Positions 8,807 to 17,480 are shown, counted from the first letter of the stretch. The stretch: 64,000 nucleotides of DNA from Paracoccus wurundjeri (GCF_030678915.1 NZ_JAUUTZ010000001.1:1-64000), one strand, 5' to 3'. Numbers and translations: made by a program. The notes: generated by a model not told the origin, from the letters alone.

Positions 8807-9925
8807 TCATTCCTGATCTTCGAAAAGATCAAGCTGCACCTGATCCTGCGCTTCGTCCTGTTCGAAGCCCGACAGGGTGATGCCAAGCAATCGCGCGCCT
8901 CGCGGGTCGGGCAGGACGGTGGCGGCCAATTCGCGGGCCAGCATCAGAAATTCCTCTTGTGACGCAATCGCGTGGGGCAGGGTTCTTGCCCGCGTGACCT
9001 GTTTGAAATCGGCGAATCTCACCTTGACCGTCACCGTCCGGCCAAGCAACTGGTTTTTTGAGACATGCCGCCAGACCTTGTCCGACAGGGGGGCAAGCGC
9101 CTCATTCACCTCGGCTATGGTCATCAGGTCGGTGAAATAGGTATTCTCTGCCCCTACCGATTTGCGGACACGCTCGGGGCTGACGCGCCGATGGTCGATT
9201 CCGCGCGAAATATTCCAGTAATATCGCCCGGATTTTCCGAAACGGCGGGTCAGGAAATCCAGATCCTGTGCACGCATATCGGCACCCGTATGGATGCCCA
9301 TGGCCTGCATCTTGGCGGCGGTGGCAGGACCGATGCCATGGAACTTGCCGACCGGCAGAGAAAGCACAAAATCCGGCCCGCGCGCGGGCGGGATGACGCA
9401 TAGACCGTCGGGCTTGTTCTGGTCTGATGCCAGCTTGGCCAGAAACTTGTTGTAACTGACCCCCGCGCTTGCCGTCAGGCGGGTCGTCTCGCGGATCCGT
9501 GCGCGGATCTCTTTTGCGACCTGTGTCGCGGTTTGTCCGGGCCAGAGATGGTCGGTGACATCCAGATAAGCCTCGTCCAGTGACAGGGGCTCGACCAAAG
9601 GCGTGTAATCCAGAAAAATGTCACGGATTTGTCCGCTGACCGCGCGGTAGACGTCGAAACGATGCCGCACGAAGATCAGATCGGGGCACAGCCGCTTGGC
9701 CGTGACCGAGGGCATGGCCGAACGCACCCCATAAGCCCGCGCCTCATAGCTTGCTGCCGCCACTACTCCGCGCAGGGCAGCGCCGCCAACGGCGACCGGC
9801 TTGCCCCGCAATTCCGGATCATCCCGCTGCTCGACCGAGGCATAGAAGGCATCCATATCGATATGGATGATCTTGCGGACCCGCTCTGGCCCGCCGTCAC
9901 GGGGCGCTGTGGCCCCTTCCGTCAT
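8807..9925 (-). CDS. dinB: DNA polymerase IV (Y family)
   Basis: A 372-residue translesion polymerase. The catalytic acids are visible: Asp23 in 'IIHIDMDAFYASVE' and Asp117-Glu118 in 'SLDEAYLDVT'. A helix-hairpin-helix and the little-finger domain follow, and the C terminus carries a beta-clamp-binding motif 'QLDLF' just before the end. The start ATG overlaps the ygfZ stop by 4 bases, so dinB is probably expressed from the ygfZ promoter and translationally coupled. No LexA-type GTTC-N7-GTTC box can sit directly before it because that DNA is ygfZ coding sequence. Confidence 0.95.
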   Translation of the reverse strand: MTEGATAPRDGGPERVRKIIHIDMDAFYASVEQRDDPELRGKPVAVGGAALRGVVAAASYEARAYGVRSAMPSVTAKRLCPDLIFVRHRFDVYRAVSGQIRDIFLDYTPLVEPLSLDEAYLDVTDHLWPGQTATQVAKEIRARIRETTRLTASAGVSYNKFLAKLASDQNKPDGLCVIPPARGPDFVLSLPVGKFHGIGPATAAKMQAMGIHTGADMRAQDLDFLTRRFGKSGRYYWNISRGIDHRRVSPERVRKSVGAENTYFTDLMTIAEVNEALAPLSDKVWRHVSKNQLLGRTVTVKVRFADFKQVTRARTLPHAIASQEEFLMLARELAATVLPDPRGARLLGITLSGFEQDEAQDQVQLDLFEDQE

Positions 9926-10644
9926 TCGGGGAAGACACGGGCCGCGCCCGCCTCCATTCCGTCGCCCAGCCGGTCAAAGCGGACATGGGCGATTCCGCGA
10001 CCGCCCGACTGCGTGAACAGCGTGCCGACCGCGCGGCCCTCACGCGTGATCGGGGTGCCGACAGGCGCGCTGCCCTCGACGCGCAGGGTGGTCAGGCCCT
10101 TGCGCAACTCGGTCTTGTGTTTCATCCGGGCGGTGACCTCCTGTCCGACATAACAGCCCTTGCGGAAATCGACGCCATGCAGACGCTCGAACCCGGCTTC
10201 AAGGATGAATGTTTCATTGGGGATCAGTTCGATCAGCGATTCGGGAATGCAATGGGTTACCCGGATGGCGTCCCAGTCGGTGCCATCATCGCCCGTGCCG
10301 CCGTAAAGCCGCCAGCCAAGCGCCTCGTGCCGTGGATCGGTGATCGCGCCCTCGGGGGCCGGACCCGTCCCGCGGGCAAGGGGCATCGAAACAGGCTCCA
10401 GCACAAGTTTTGAGCGCAGTTTGTATAGTGTCAGGCGGCGCAGCAGATCTTCGGTCAGACCGGCATCGACATCCAGCAGCAGGGTGTTTTCAACCGGTAT
10501 GATCAGAAAATCCGCCAGATATTTCCCCTGAGGCGTCAGCAGCGCTGCCCAGCATGGACCCGTGCCGACATCATTGGTGACCAGATTCTGAAGGAATTCT
10601 ACCCGATCCTCACCAGTGATGCGGATGAGTTGGCGATTGCTCAT
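9922..10644 (-). CDS. ygfZ: YgfZ/GcvT-domain folate-binding protein (Fe-S cluster maturation)
   Basis: A 240-residue member of the YgfZ/IBA57 family, which binds tetrahydrofolate and helps assemble or repair iron-sulfur clusters. The family signature 'KGCYVGQEVTARM' with its conserved Cys lies near residue 165. The protein is shorter than E. coli YgfZ (about 326 residues), as is common in alphaproteobacteria. It precedes dinB in a two-gene unit with a 4-base overlap. Confidence 0.9.
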   Translation of the reverse strand: MSNRQLIRITGEDRVEFLQNLVTNDVGTGPCWAALLTPQGKYLADFLIIPVENTLLLDVDAGLTEDLLRRLTLYKLRSKLVLEPVSMPLARGTGPAPEGAITDPRHEALGWRLYGGTGDDGTDWDAIRVTHCIPESLIELIPNETFILEAGFERLHGVDFRKGCYVGQEVTARMKHKTELRKGLTTLRVEGSAPVGTPITREGRAVGTLFTQSGGRGIAHVRFDRLGDGMEAGAARVFPE

Positions 10645-10860
10645 TCATAATTCTCCGGCAAGCCACGATATCGTGGCGACATGGTTATGGAATATCGGTC
10701 CTGAGATGGCTCGGGTAGGAAAAAAATACCGGGATCGCTACTGCCACTTCGCGCAAAGCGAATCTCCGCAGGATGATGGCGACGGGGATCAGAGCCGCAG
10801 CAGGCCAATATATCGCGACGGTCCGGCAACGTCTGAACAGGCTCACGGTAGCGCGGTTCT
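10645..10860. other. Gene-free spacer between ygfZ and the ABC exporter
   Basis: 216 bases with no convincing gene. It holds an inverted repeat TTCGC-GCAAA-GCGAA near 10747-10761 and, reading the minus strand, a run of seven T about 20 bases further on (near 10720). Together they may end the ABC exporter transcript, but the distance between stem and T run is not canonical. The ygfZ promoter must also lie here; no clear consensus was seen. Confidence 0.4.
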
Positions 10861-12615
10861 TCATGTGCTTTCCCCGAATTGCATTGCGACAAGGCTGGCA
10901 TAGGCACCACCCTTTGCCATCAACTGGTCATGGCTGCCCTGTTCGACAACCCTTCCCGCGTCGATCACCACGATCTTGTCGGCATTGCGGATCGTTGAAA
11001 GCCGGTGCGCGATCACCAGCGTGGTCCTGCCCTTGGACAGCCGGTCCAACGATTCCTGCACCAGTCGTTCGCTGCCTGTATCAAGCGCACTCGTCGCCTC
11101 ATCCAGCAACAGGATCGGCGCGTCACGCAGCACTGCCCGCGCAATCGCTACCCGCTGACGCTGCCCGCCGGACAAGGCCGAGCCGCGCGGGCCGGCCTGA
11201 GAATCCAGCCCTCGGCTGAGCGCTTCGGTGAATTCCAGCACATGCGCCGCCTCGAGTGCCTGCCGCAATGCCGGCTCTTCGGCATCAGGGCGGCCCATCA
11301 GGATATTGTCACGCAGGCTGTCATCGAACAGAGCAGATTCCTGTGAGACGGTCGAGAACTGGTCGCGAAGCGTCTCCAGATCGTAATCGGAAACCGGTAT
11401 GTTCCCCAGCAGCACCTTGCCCCGATCAGGATCGATCATTCGTGTCAGCAGATTGAACACGGTGGATTTCCCCGCGCCGGACGGCCCGACAAGGGCGGTC
11501 GTCTGACCGGCTTCGGCGCGAAAGTTCAGCCCATGCAGAACTGTCTGGCCTTCGTAAGACAGCCAGACATCCTCCAGTTCGATCGACAGTTCGGTGGGCG
11601 GATCGCGCCGGGGGCCGGACAGGATCGTGGGCCTTGTGTCCAATGTCTGGTAAATCCGTTCAAGGCTGGCGGCGGCGGTCTGCCAGTTGCCCGCCGTTCC
11701 GCCAAGGCGGCGCATCGGCTGGAATGCCAGCGCGAGCGCCGTGAAAAATGACATGAAGTCACCGATGCTGCGCGTGCCTTCCATCACCTGCGAGCCGCCA
11801 AGCGCCAGGACGGCGACAAAGCCTATTCCGGTGACGATATCCGTCAAGGCGGGCATCAGGACGCTGGTCGTGGCGACCTTGACCTCGGCGCGGCGGATGC
11901 GGTTGATGATCTCGTCAAAGCGGCCCGTCTGCACCGTTTCCGCGCGATTCAACCGGATCGAAGCGATGCCATGCAGGATTTCGTCCAGTCTTGTAGCGCG
12001 CAGGCTGGCATTCGCACGGCTTTGCCGCATCTTGCGGCGGATATATCGCTGGATCAGTGCGGAAGGGGCGATCAGCAGGGGAATCCCGATCAATGCGGCA
12101 ACCGTCCATGATGCGTCGATGGCGACGGCGACCGCGAACAGGCCGATCAGCGATATCACGTCCCGGGTTGCCCCGGTGATCAGCGTTGACCAGACACCCT
12201 GAACCGCGATCGTATCGCCCTGGATCCTCTCGATCAATGCGCCGGGGGAGTTGTCATTGAAGAAGCGGCCATCGAGTGTCAGGATATGGGCCAGCAAATC
12301 GCGCTGCATCTCGGTCGAGATATTCAGCGAGATCTGTTTCAACAGCGATCTGCTGGCGATCAGGGTCAAGGCGCGCAGCAGGAAGATGCTGAAGATCGCC
12401 ATCCCCACCCACCAAATCGCATCGGCGTCCTTGCCGACGAAAACCCGGTCGAAAAGCGGCTTCAGCATCCATGAGATCAGCCCCAAGGTCGCGCCCTCGA
12501 TCGACATCAGGACAAAGGCCAGGCCCATGGCGCCGCGGTTCTTGTACAGGTAATCCCGCCAGAAGCGTAAAAACAGCTCGCGGGAGGGAAGTTCCTGAGG
12601 GGCGGGTTTGGTCAC
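10861..12615 (-). CDS. MsbA-like ABC exporter, fused permease and ATPase
   Basis: A 584-residue half-transporter. An N-terminal exporter-type membrane domain (six helices, about 25-320) is followed by an ATPase domain with Walker A 'GPSGAGKST' (377-384), signature 'LSGGQRQRVAIARA', Walker B 'ILLLDEATSALD' and the H-loop 'VIAHRLSTI'. MsbA relatives flip lipid A-core or other lipids, but others export drugs or glycans, so the substrate is open. The frame is open far upstream; I start at GTG 12615 (VTKPAPQE) with GGAG upstream, because the preceding 86 codons look non-coding. It is divergent to the aminotransferase gene at 12797. Confidence 0.88.
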   Translation of the reverse strand: MTKPAPQELPSRELFLRFWRDYLYKNRGAMGLAFVLMSIEGATLGLISWMLKPLFDRVFVGKDADAIWWVGMAIFSIFLLRALTLIASRSLLKQISLNISTEMQRDLLAHILTLDGRFFNDNSPGALIERIQGDTIAVQGVWSTLITGATRDVISLIGLFAVAVAIDASWTVAALIGIPLLIAPSALIQRYIRRKMRQSRANASLRATRLDEILHGIASIRLNRAETVQTGRFDEIINRIRRAEVKVATTSVLMPALTDIVTGIGFVAVLALGGSQVMEGTRSIGDFMSFFTALALAFQPMRRLGGTAGNWQTAAASLERIYQTLDTRPTILSGPRRDPPTELSIELEDVWLSYEGQTVLHGLNFRAEAGQTTALVGPSGAGKSTVFNLLTRMIDPDRGKVLLGNIPVSDYDLETLRDQFSTVSQESALFDDSLRDNILMGRPDAEEPALRQALEAAHVLEFTEALSRGLDSQAGPRGSALSGGQRQRVAIARAVLRDAPILLLDEATSALDTGSERLVQESLDRLSKGRTTLVIAHRLSTIRNADKIVVIDAGRVVEQGSHDQLMAKGGAYASLVAMQFGEST

Positions 12616-12740
12616 GTGAACGCTCGTCTCCTTGGCCGGGGCGGTGGACCTCCGACCGTCTGCGGTGGGGCAACGCTCTATAGGGCATAGCCTGTCTGGG
12701 TCTGGACGGGCAAGTCGTGAAGATCTTCCGGTCGGGACCG

Positions 12741-12769
12741 TTGACGAAAGATCGGAACAGGCATACCGA
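12741..12769 (+). promoter_or_regulatory. Possible promoter of the class V aminotransferase gene
   Basis: TTGACG (12741-12746), a 17-base spacer, and TACCGA (12764-12769). The -10 is weak. A start near 12777 would leave about 20 bases before the ATG at 12797, which has GAAGGAAG as ribosome binding site. Confidence 0.35.
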
Positions 12770-12796
12770 TTTTGCAGTCTGTGAAGGAAGAACAGA

Positions 12797-13969
12797 ATGA
12801 GCCTTGCTTTCGGCCCCCCCGTTATCGCCATTCCCGGCCCTTCACCCGTTCCCGACCGGGTGCTGCGCGCCATGCATCGCGCGTCTCCGGATATCTACGG
12901 AGAGGAATTGGCAGAGTTCAATCTGCAGGTCATGGCAAAGCTGAAACGGCTTGCCGGAACAGATGCCAATCTCGCGCCCTATATCGGCAACGGGCATGCG
13001 GGATGGGAGGCCGTCGCCGCCAATATCTTCTCGCCGGGCGATGAGGCGCTTTTACTTGTTTCCGGGCATTTTGGCAGTTCCTGGGCCAGCCAGATGACCG
13101 AGATGGGCATTGCGGTCGAGGTGATGGATTTCGGCAGCGCGCCCGCCGATCCCGGGCGATTGGCCGAGCGATTGGCGCAGGATCGCGAAAGCCGTATCCG
13201 TGCGGTCATGCTGTGCCAGACGGATACAGCAACTTCCGCCGCGGCAGATATTCCGGCCATCCGGGCTGCCATGGATCAGCATCCGGCGCTTCTGGTCGTC
13301 GATTCGATCGCCTCTCTGGGATGCTCGCCGATGCATATGGATGATTGGGGTGTGGATGTTCTGATCTCAGCCAGTCAGAAAGGGCTGATGTGCCCGCCGG
13401 GGATCGCCTTTGTCTGGTTCTCTGACCGGGCTGCGGCACGGGGCCGTACCGCTTTGACTACACCGGTCTGGGACTGGCATTTACGCGCCGGTGCCGAGGC
13501 CCTGTGGCGGTTCTGGGGTGGCACTCCCCCCGTTCAGCATATTTTCGCGCTTGATGAAGCCCTGCGAATGCTGCTTGACGAAGAAGGGCTGGATGCGGTC
13601 TGGGCACGTCACGCGGCTTTGGCGGAAACCGTCTGGGCGGCGGTGGATGCCTGGGGCGCGGGGAATCCCGATATCCGGCTGACCATTGCGGATCCGGTAA
13701 ACCGGGCGAATTCGGTGACGGCCCTGTCATTGCCCGGCGCATCCGCCCTGCGTCAATGGCTTAGCGCCAATACCGGCGTGACGCTTGGTGTCGGGCTGGG
13801 GGCGAGTGATCCGGACAATGCGTTGCGGGTTGCCCATATGGGTTACTGCAACGCGGCCATGCTGATGGCGTCCCTAGGAGCCATGGAGGCGGGGATGGCT
13901 GCCCTGTCCATTCCACGTGGCCGCGGCGCGCTTGAAGCCGCCGCCGGGATCGTCGCCGCGCGTGCGTGA
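12797..13969 (+). CDS. Class V PLP aminotransferase, serine/alanine-glyoxylate type
   Basis: A 390-residue fold-type I PLP enzyme of the alanine-glyoxylate/serine-glyoxylate aminotransferase group. The opening 'GPPVIAIPGPSPVPDRVLRAM' is the family N terminus, the PLP-binding Asp is in 'LLVVDSIASLG' and the Schiff-base Lys195 is in 'SASQKGLMCPPG'. It probably transfers an amino group to glyoxylate, but donor choice (Ser, Ala, Asp) cannot be told from sequence. It stands alone: divergent to the ABC exporter and convergent with rsmD. Confidence 0.87.
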   Translation: MSLAFGPPVIAIPGPSPVPDRVLRAMHRASPDIYGEELAEFNLQVMAKLKRLAGTDANLAPYIGNGHAGWEAVAANIFSPGDEALLLVSGHFGSSWASQMTEMGIAVEVMDFGSAPADPGRLAERLAQDRESRIRAVMLCQTDTATSAAADIPAIRAAMDQHPALLVVDSIASLGCSPMHMDDWGVDVLISASQKGLMCPPGIAFVWFSDRAAARGRTALTTPVWDWHLRAGAEALWRFWGGTPPVQHIFALDEALRMLLDEEGLDAVWARHAALAETVWAAVDAWGAGNPDIRLTIADPVNRANSVTALSLPGASALRQWLSANTGVTLGVGLGASDPDNALRVAHMGYCNAAMLMASLGAMEAGMAALSIPRGRGALEAAAGIVAARA

Positions 13970-14020
13970 AGCCCGGGCGGGTGCCGAGGCATTTGCGCGG
14001 TCTTGTCCGGTTCGGGCGGA

Positions 14021-14596
14021 TCAATCGGTCTGGCCGCCTTCCATTCTGGCAATCGTGATGATGCTCTGGCCGTATTTTCGCTGATCGACCATCTGTATCG
14101 GCGCGGCGATCTTTGGCGGTTTGGCTTCTTCCCAAACGATGAACGCTCCGGGCGTGATCCAGCCGTTTTGCAGGCATGACGCAATTGCCTTTTCCCCCAG
14201 CCCCTTGGAATAGGGCGGGTCGAGGAAGATCAGATCATGGGGTGGCCCTTCGTTCAGGCCCGGTCTTGTCGCATCGCGCCGCAGGATGGAGATACTGTTC
14301 ATCGCCCGCGCGCGTTCCGCATTGTCGCGGATAAGCCCCAGGGATTTCGGTCCGTTTTCGACAAATGTCACGAAATCCGCACCACGGGACAGGGCCTCTA
14401 ATCCCAGTGCTCCGGTCCCCGCGAACAGATCCAGCACGCGTGCCCCCGCGACAGGATTGCCGTATTTGCCGTTCACAAGCAGGTTGAAGATCGCCTCGCG
14501 GATCCGGTCCGTGGTCGGGCGCAGATGCGTTGCCTCACTGCCCTGACCCAGTTCGGCAAGTTTCAGGCCCCGGAATGCGCCGCCGACGATTCTCAT
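14021..14596 (-). CDS. rsmD: 16S rRNA (guanine966-N2)-methyltransferase
   Basis: A 191-residue RsmD, which methylates G966 of 16S rRNA. It starts 'MRIVGGAFRGLKL', has 'THLRPTTDRIREAIFN', the SAM loop 'VLDLFAGTGALGLEALSRG' and the catalytic 'IFLDPPY'. All are in family positions. The frame is open for 96 codons before the ATG at 14596, but that part lies inside the preceding oxidoreductase gene; the true start overlaps that gene's stop by 4 bases (ATGA). Confidence 0.94.
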   Translation of the reverse strand: MRIVGGAFRGLKLAELGQGSEATHLRPTTDRIREAIFNLLVNGKYGNPVAGARVLDLFAGTGALGLEALSRGADFVTFVENGPKSLGLIRDNAERARAMNSISILRRDATRPGLNEGPPHDLIFLDPPYSKGLGEKAIASCLQNGWITPGAFIVWEEAKPPKIAAPIQMVDQRKYGQSIITIARMEGGQTD

Positions 14597-15795
14597 GCAA
14601 GCAATGCCTTGAGATCGACCGCAGCTCCGACGGCTTCGGGTGTGGGCGAGCGTCCGGCTTCGATCAGGCGTTTGCCGATCATATAGGCGCGCGGATCGTT
14701 CAACGCGTCCACGGCCAGCAGGCGTGACGCGGAATAATACCAGACCGAGCCGGAATGCGGCCGGTCGCCGGCCCGTGTCACGATATGGTCGTGATCGTTG
14801 CCCAGCCCGGCAATTTGCAGCTTGGCGTCGAACTGATCCGACCAGAACCACGGCTTCGCGACATAGGGGCGTCGCACACCACAAATGTTGTCCGCGACCA
14901 GTTCAGCCATGTCGATGGCGTTTCCGACGCTTTCCAGACGGATGCGCTTGCCCAGATGCGGAAAGCTGGCGCAGTCACCGGCGGCCCAGATCGCCGGATC
15001 CGAGCTTTGTCCGTATTCATCGACCGCGATGCCATTCTCGACGGCAAGTCCGGCCTCTTGCGCAAGAGCTGTTTCCGGGGCGACACCGATCCCCGTCACG
15101 ACCAAATCGGCGGGCAGGGTCCGGCCGTTCTGAAGTGTGACTCCGCTGACCCACTTGTCACCGTTAAGGCGGGAAACCCCGACATTTTCGATGATCTCGA
15201 CGCCATGTTTCCGGTGCAATTCGCGGATCATGTCTGCGGTTTCTGCGGCGGCGACGCGGCTCAGGATGCGCGGCGCGGCCTCGACCAATGCCACATCAAG
15301 GCCAAGTTTGCGTGCGACCGCGGCTGCTTCCAGACCGATATAGCCGCCTCCGATCACCACAAGGCGGCGGCCTGATTGCAATTCCGGCGCAAGATAATCG
15401 ACATCTGCCAGATTGCGGATCACGTGAACCCCGGCCAAATTTCCGCCGATGCTTTCTGGCAGGTGTCGCGGCGATGCCCCTAACGTCAACGCAAGGATGT
15501 CATATCCGATTCGCTCCTTTTCGGTGACGATCTCTTGCGTTTCGCGGTCGATCGACCGGGCGCGTTCGTTCAGGCGCAGGGTGATTTCCTGCTCTTGCCA
15601 CCATTCGGGGGCGCGCAGGGTCAGCCGGTCAAGACTCATATCCCCCAGCAGATAGGCTTTGGAAAGCGGGGGGCGTTGATATGGGGCAGCGGCTTCCGCT
15701 CCGATCACGGTAAGCGGGCCGTGATGCCCATTGGCACGTAGTCGTGCGGCCATCGACGCTGCCGCCTGTCCCGCCCCCAGGATCACGATCCGCAT
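14593..15795 (-). CDS. FAD-dependent NAD(P)H oxidoreductase, ferredoxin-reductase type
   Basis: A 400-residue flavoprotein of the BphA4/rubredoxin reductase group, which passes electrons from NAD(P)H to a ferredoxin or rubredoxin. An FAD-binding 'ILGAGQAAASMAARL' opens the protein, an NAD(P)-binding 'VVIGGGYIGLEAAAVARKLG' lies near 145-165, and the second FAD motif 'IWAAGDCASFP' near 265. The C-terminal reductase domain (about 310-400) is complete. No redox-active Cys pair is seen, so it is not a disulfide reductase. It overlaps rsmD by 4 bases and is divergent to a peroxiredoxin gene 85 bases away. Confidence 0.88.
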   Translation of the reverse strand: MRIVILGAGQAAASMAARLRANGHHGPLTVIGAEAAAPYQRPPLSKAYLLGDMSLDRLTLRAPEWWQEQEITLRLNERARSIDRETQEIVTEKERIGYDILALTLGASPRHLPESIGGNLAGVHVIRNLADVDYLAPELQSGRRLVVIGGGYIGLEAAAVARKLGLDVALVEAAPRILSRVAAAETADMIRELHRKHGVEIIENVGVSRLNGDKWVSGVTLQNGRTLPADLVVTGIGVAPETALAQEAGLAVENGIAVDEYGQSSDPAIWAAGDCASFPHLGKRIRLESVGNAIDMAELVADNICGVRRPYVAKPWFWSDQFDAKLQIAGLGNDHDHIVTRAGDRPHSGSVWYYSASRLLAVDALNDPRAYMIGKRLIEAGRSPTPEAVGAAVDLKALLA

Positions 15796-15880
15796 TACCC
15801 TGTCCTTCCGCCGTCTGGTCCGTCGCCGCAGCGCAACCTATAGTCGGCGCGAATCCATTGCAATTCACGGAGGACAGGCA

Positions 15881-16366
15881 ATGAGCATTACCACAGGCGA
15901 CGCATTTCCAGCGGGAAAGCTGCTTCGGGTCGGCGGAAACGGTCCCGAAGAGGTCAACACGAATGATCTTGCCCAGGGGCGCGTCGCGATTTTTGGTCTT
16001 CCCGGTGCCTTTACCGGCACCTGCACCAACGCACATATGCCCAGCTTTATCCGTACCGCTGATGATTTCCGCGCCAAGGGCATCGACCGGATTATCTGTC
16101 TGACGGTCAATGATCCGTTCGTGTGTGACGCCTGGGCCAAGGCGACCGGTGCGCCTGACGCCGGGATCGAGGTTCTTGCAGATGCGGATGGCAGTGTCAC
16201 CAAGGCTCTTGGGCTAAGCTTCGATGCTCCGCCGGCTGGTCTTTTCGGTCGTTGCAAGCGGTTTGCGGCATTGCTGAATGATGGCAAGGTTGAGGTGATC
16301 CAGATCGAGGATTCGCCCGGCCAATGCAGCGTCAGTGCCGGAGAAGCGCTGCTCGAGAAGGTCTGA
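15881..16366 (+). CDS. Peroxiredoxin, Prx5 subfamily
   Basis: A 161-residue thiol peroxidase of the Prx5/AhpE-like group that reduces hydroperoxides. The peroxidatic Cys is in 'GAFTGTCTNAHMPSF' (near residue 48), the Prx5 form of the PxxxTxxC motif. Another Cys occurs in 'CDAWAKATGA' and one in 'DSPGQCSVSAGEALL' near the C terminus, the last a candidate resolving Cys. The ATG at 15881 has GGAGGA upstream; earlier in-frame codons overlap the divergent reductase gene and are rejected. Confidence 0.92.
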   Translation: MSITTGDAFPAGKLLRVGGNGPEEVNTNDLAQGRVAIFGLPGAFTGTCTNAHMPSFIRTADDFRAKGIDRIICLTVNDPFVCDAWAKATGAPDAGIEVLADADGSVTKALGLSFDAPPAGLFGRCKRFAALLNDGKVEVIQIEDSPGQCSVSAGEALLEKV

Positions 16367-16590
16367 CGAAAGGTTGCGGTCTTCCCGGCCGACGGGCGGG
16401 GGGGACAACCGCCTTGAACGGTCCAGTTGCGACGGGCCGTTTCAATACGCAACTTGCCGGGGTATGACAGGATGATCGGCGGCACAGGATTTCGTATCGG
16501 TTCTGATCTTGTCGATGGCCGCAATCGTTAAGTGAACCAGCGCGGGATCGCAGAGGAAACCGTCATCTTCGACATATCGATATGGAAGAA
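16367..16590. other. Gene-free stretch between the peroxiredoxin gene and ffs
   Basis: 224 bases with no gene I can support on either strand. No terminator follows the peroxiredoxin stop within this stretch. The only small symmetry is an ATATCGATAT palindrome (about 16574-16583) just beyond the 3' end of the 4.5S RNA. Confidence 0.5.
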
Positions 16591-16690
16591 GGTGAGAGGC
16601 TGGATAACGACCCAAGCGGGACTCGTTACGGCTGCTTCCTTCCGGACCTGACCGGGTTGGCGAGGTGCCTGCCCGCACCAACCTCTCACG
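16591..16690 (-). ncRNA. ffs: 4.5S / small bacterial SRP RNA
   Basis: The minus strand carries the invariant SRP RNA core 'GGTCAGGTCCGGAAGGAAGC', which forms the apical helix 8 bound by the M domain of Ffh. The ends pair: GAGAGGTTGG (16687 down to 16678) with CCAGCCTCTC (16603 down to 16594), nine Watson-Crick pairs plus one G-U. The total of about 97 nucleotides fits the small bacterial SRP class. The RNA targets ribosomes making membrane and secreted proteins. A promoter can be proposed upstream (TTGCAT at 16717-16722, 17-base spacer, TACATG at 16694-16699), which places the start at about 16687. Confidence 0.95.
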
Positions 16691-16720
16691 ATTCATGTAG
16701 AACGCCGAACGGGGCGATGC

Positions 16721-16738
16721 AACCCCGTCGGGTTTTTT
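16721..16738 (+). terminator. Plus-strand Rho-independent terminator facing away from ffs
   Basis: AACCC, loop CGTC, GGGTT followed at once by more T residues, a compact intrinsic terminator on the plus strand. On the minus strand it has no T run after the stem. It overlaps the proposed -35 of ffs. The only plus-strand gene upstream is the peroxiredoxin gene, so that transcript may run antisense through ffs and end here. Confidence 0.6.
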
Positions 16739-17003
16739 GTTACCGCCTGGAACGATTATCGTGTCCCGGATGCAAGTGACGTGCCGACCGGCGGAACATT
16801 GCAACCTTTGGGCGAATCCTGGCCGAGATTCGGGAGTGGGCGGGGTCAATCGAATCAAATGGGTTAAGATGTGGTAAGCAACTGATGACTGGATCTGCCC
16901 GATGTTGACGACATGGTTGAATAGCTCGCCCGGAATGGACTATCAGCAACGGAGCGCGGCAATTGGCGCGTCGTATTCCGGCATGTTTTCAGGGCGATCC
17001 ATA
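16739..17003. other. Gene-free stretch upstream of the SRPBCC gene
   Basis: 265 bases without a gene I can support. An open frame extends 34 codons upstream of the SRPBCC start but looks non-coding. A promoter for the SRPBCC gene should lie in the second half; I see no convincing -35/-10 pair. Confidence 0.45.
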
Positions 17004-17459
17004 ATGAAATTTTCTACTCGGATTGATGCAGATCAACCTGCACCGCAGTTTTTTGACAAAGTGAACGATTTCAACCGGCTTGAAGAATTGCTGATCGCAC
17101 GCGGCGCCAGTGTCACGCGAATCGATCCGGCCAAGGAGCCCGGCACCGGAATGGCCTGGGACATCGTATTCGACTGGCGGGGAAAAGAGCGCCGGATTCG
17201 CATGGAAGTGACACGTTTCGACCGGCCCGAACATGTGACCATGACCGGCCATTCCGATTCGCTTGAGATGACGATCGATTCGACCATCATCGCCCTGAGT
17301 CAAAATCGCTCACGACTTGTTTACGAGTTGGACATCCATCCGCGGAACATGCGGGCGCGATTGATGCTGCAAACCGCCAAGCTGGGCAAGGCCAGACTGG
17401 ACCGGCGCTACGAGCATCGGATCCGGGAGCTCATTTCCGAACTGGGGGCGCTGGGCTGA
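17004..17459 (+). CDS. SRPBCC-fold (START/Bet v1-like) protein
   Basis: A 151-residue protein with the layout of an SRPBCC helix-grip domain: 'MKFSTRIDADQPAPQFFDKVNDF' at the start, then alternating strands ending in a long C-terminal helix (about 120-147). Proteins of this fold bind lipids, cofactors or hydrophobic ligands; no specific function can be assigned. I use the ATG at 17004; an open frame begins at 16902 but the extra residues do not look like protein. It is convergent with pheA, with 21 bases between the stop codons. Confidence 0.8.
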   Translation: MKFSTRIDADQPAPQFFDKVNDFNRLEELLIARGASVTRIDPAKEPGTGMAWDIVFDWRGKERRIRMEVTRFDRPEHVTMTGHSDSLEMTIDSTIIALSQNRSRLVYELDIHPRNMRARLMLQTAKLGKARLDRRYEHRIRELISELGALG

Positions 17460-17480
17460 GACAGCGCGGTCGCGCCCCGC

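Noticed and set aside
12616..12873. 86 extra N-terminal codons of the ABC exporter
   Set aside because: Composition and lack of similarity suggest non-coding DNA, and they would cover the divergent promoter; the GTG at 12615 with GGAG upstream gives a normal exporter N terminus.
16442..16858. A 138-codon minus-strand frame across the 4.5S RNA
   Set aside because: It covers the entire ffs gene and its terminator region; a structured RNA, not a coding gene, explains the conservation.
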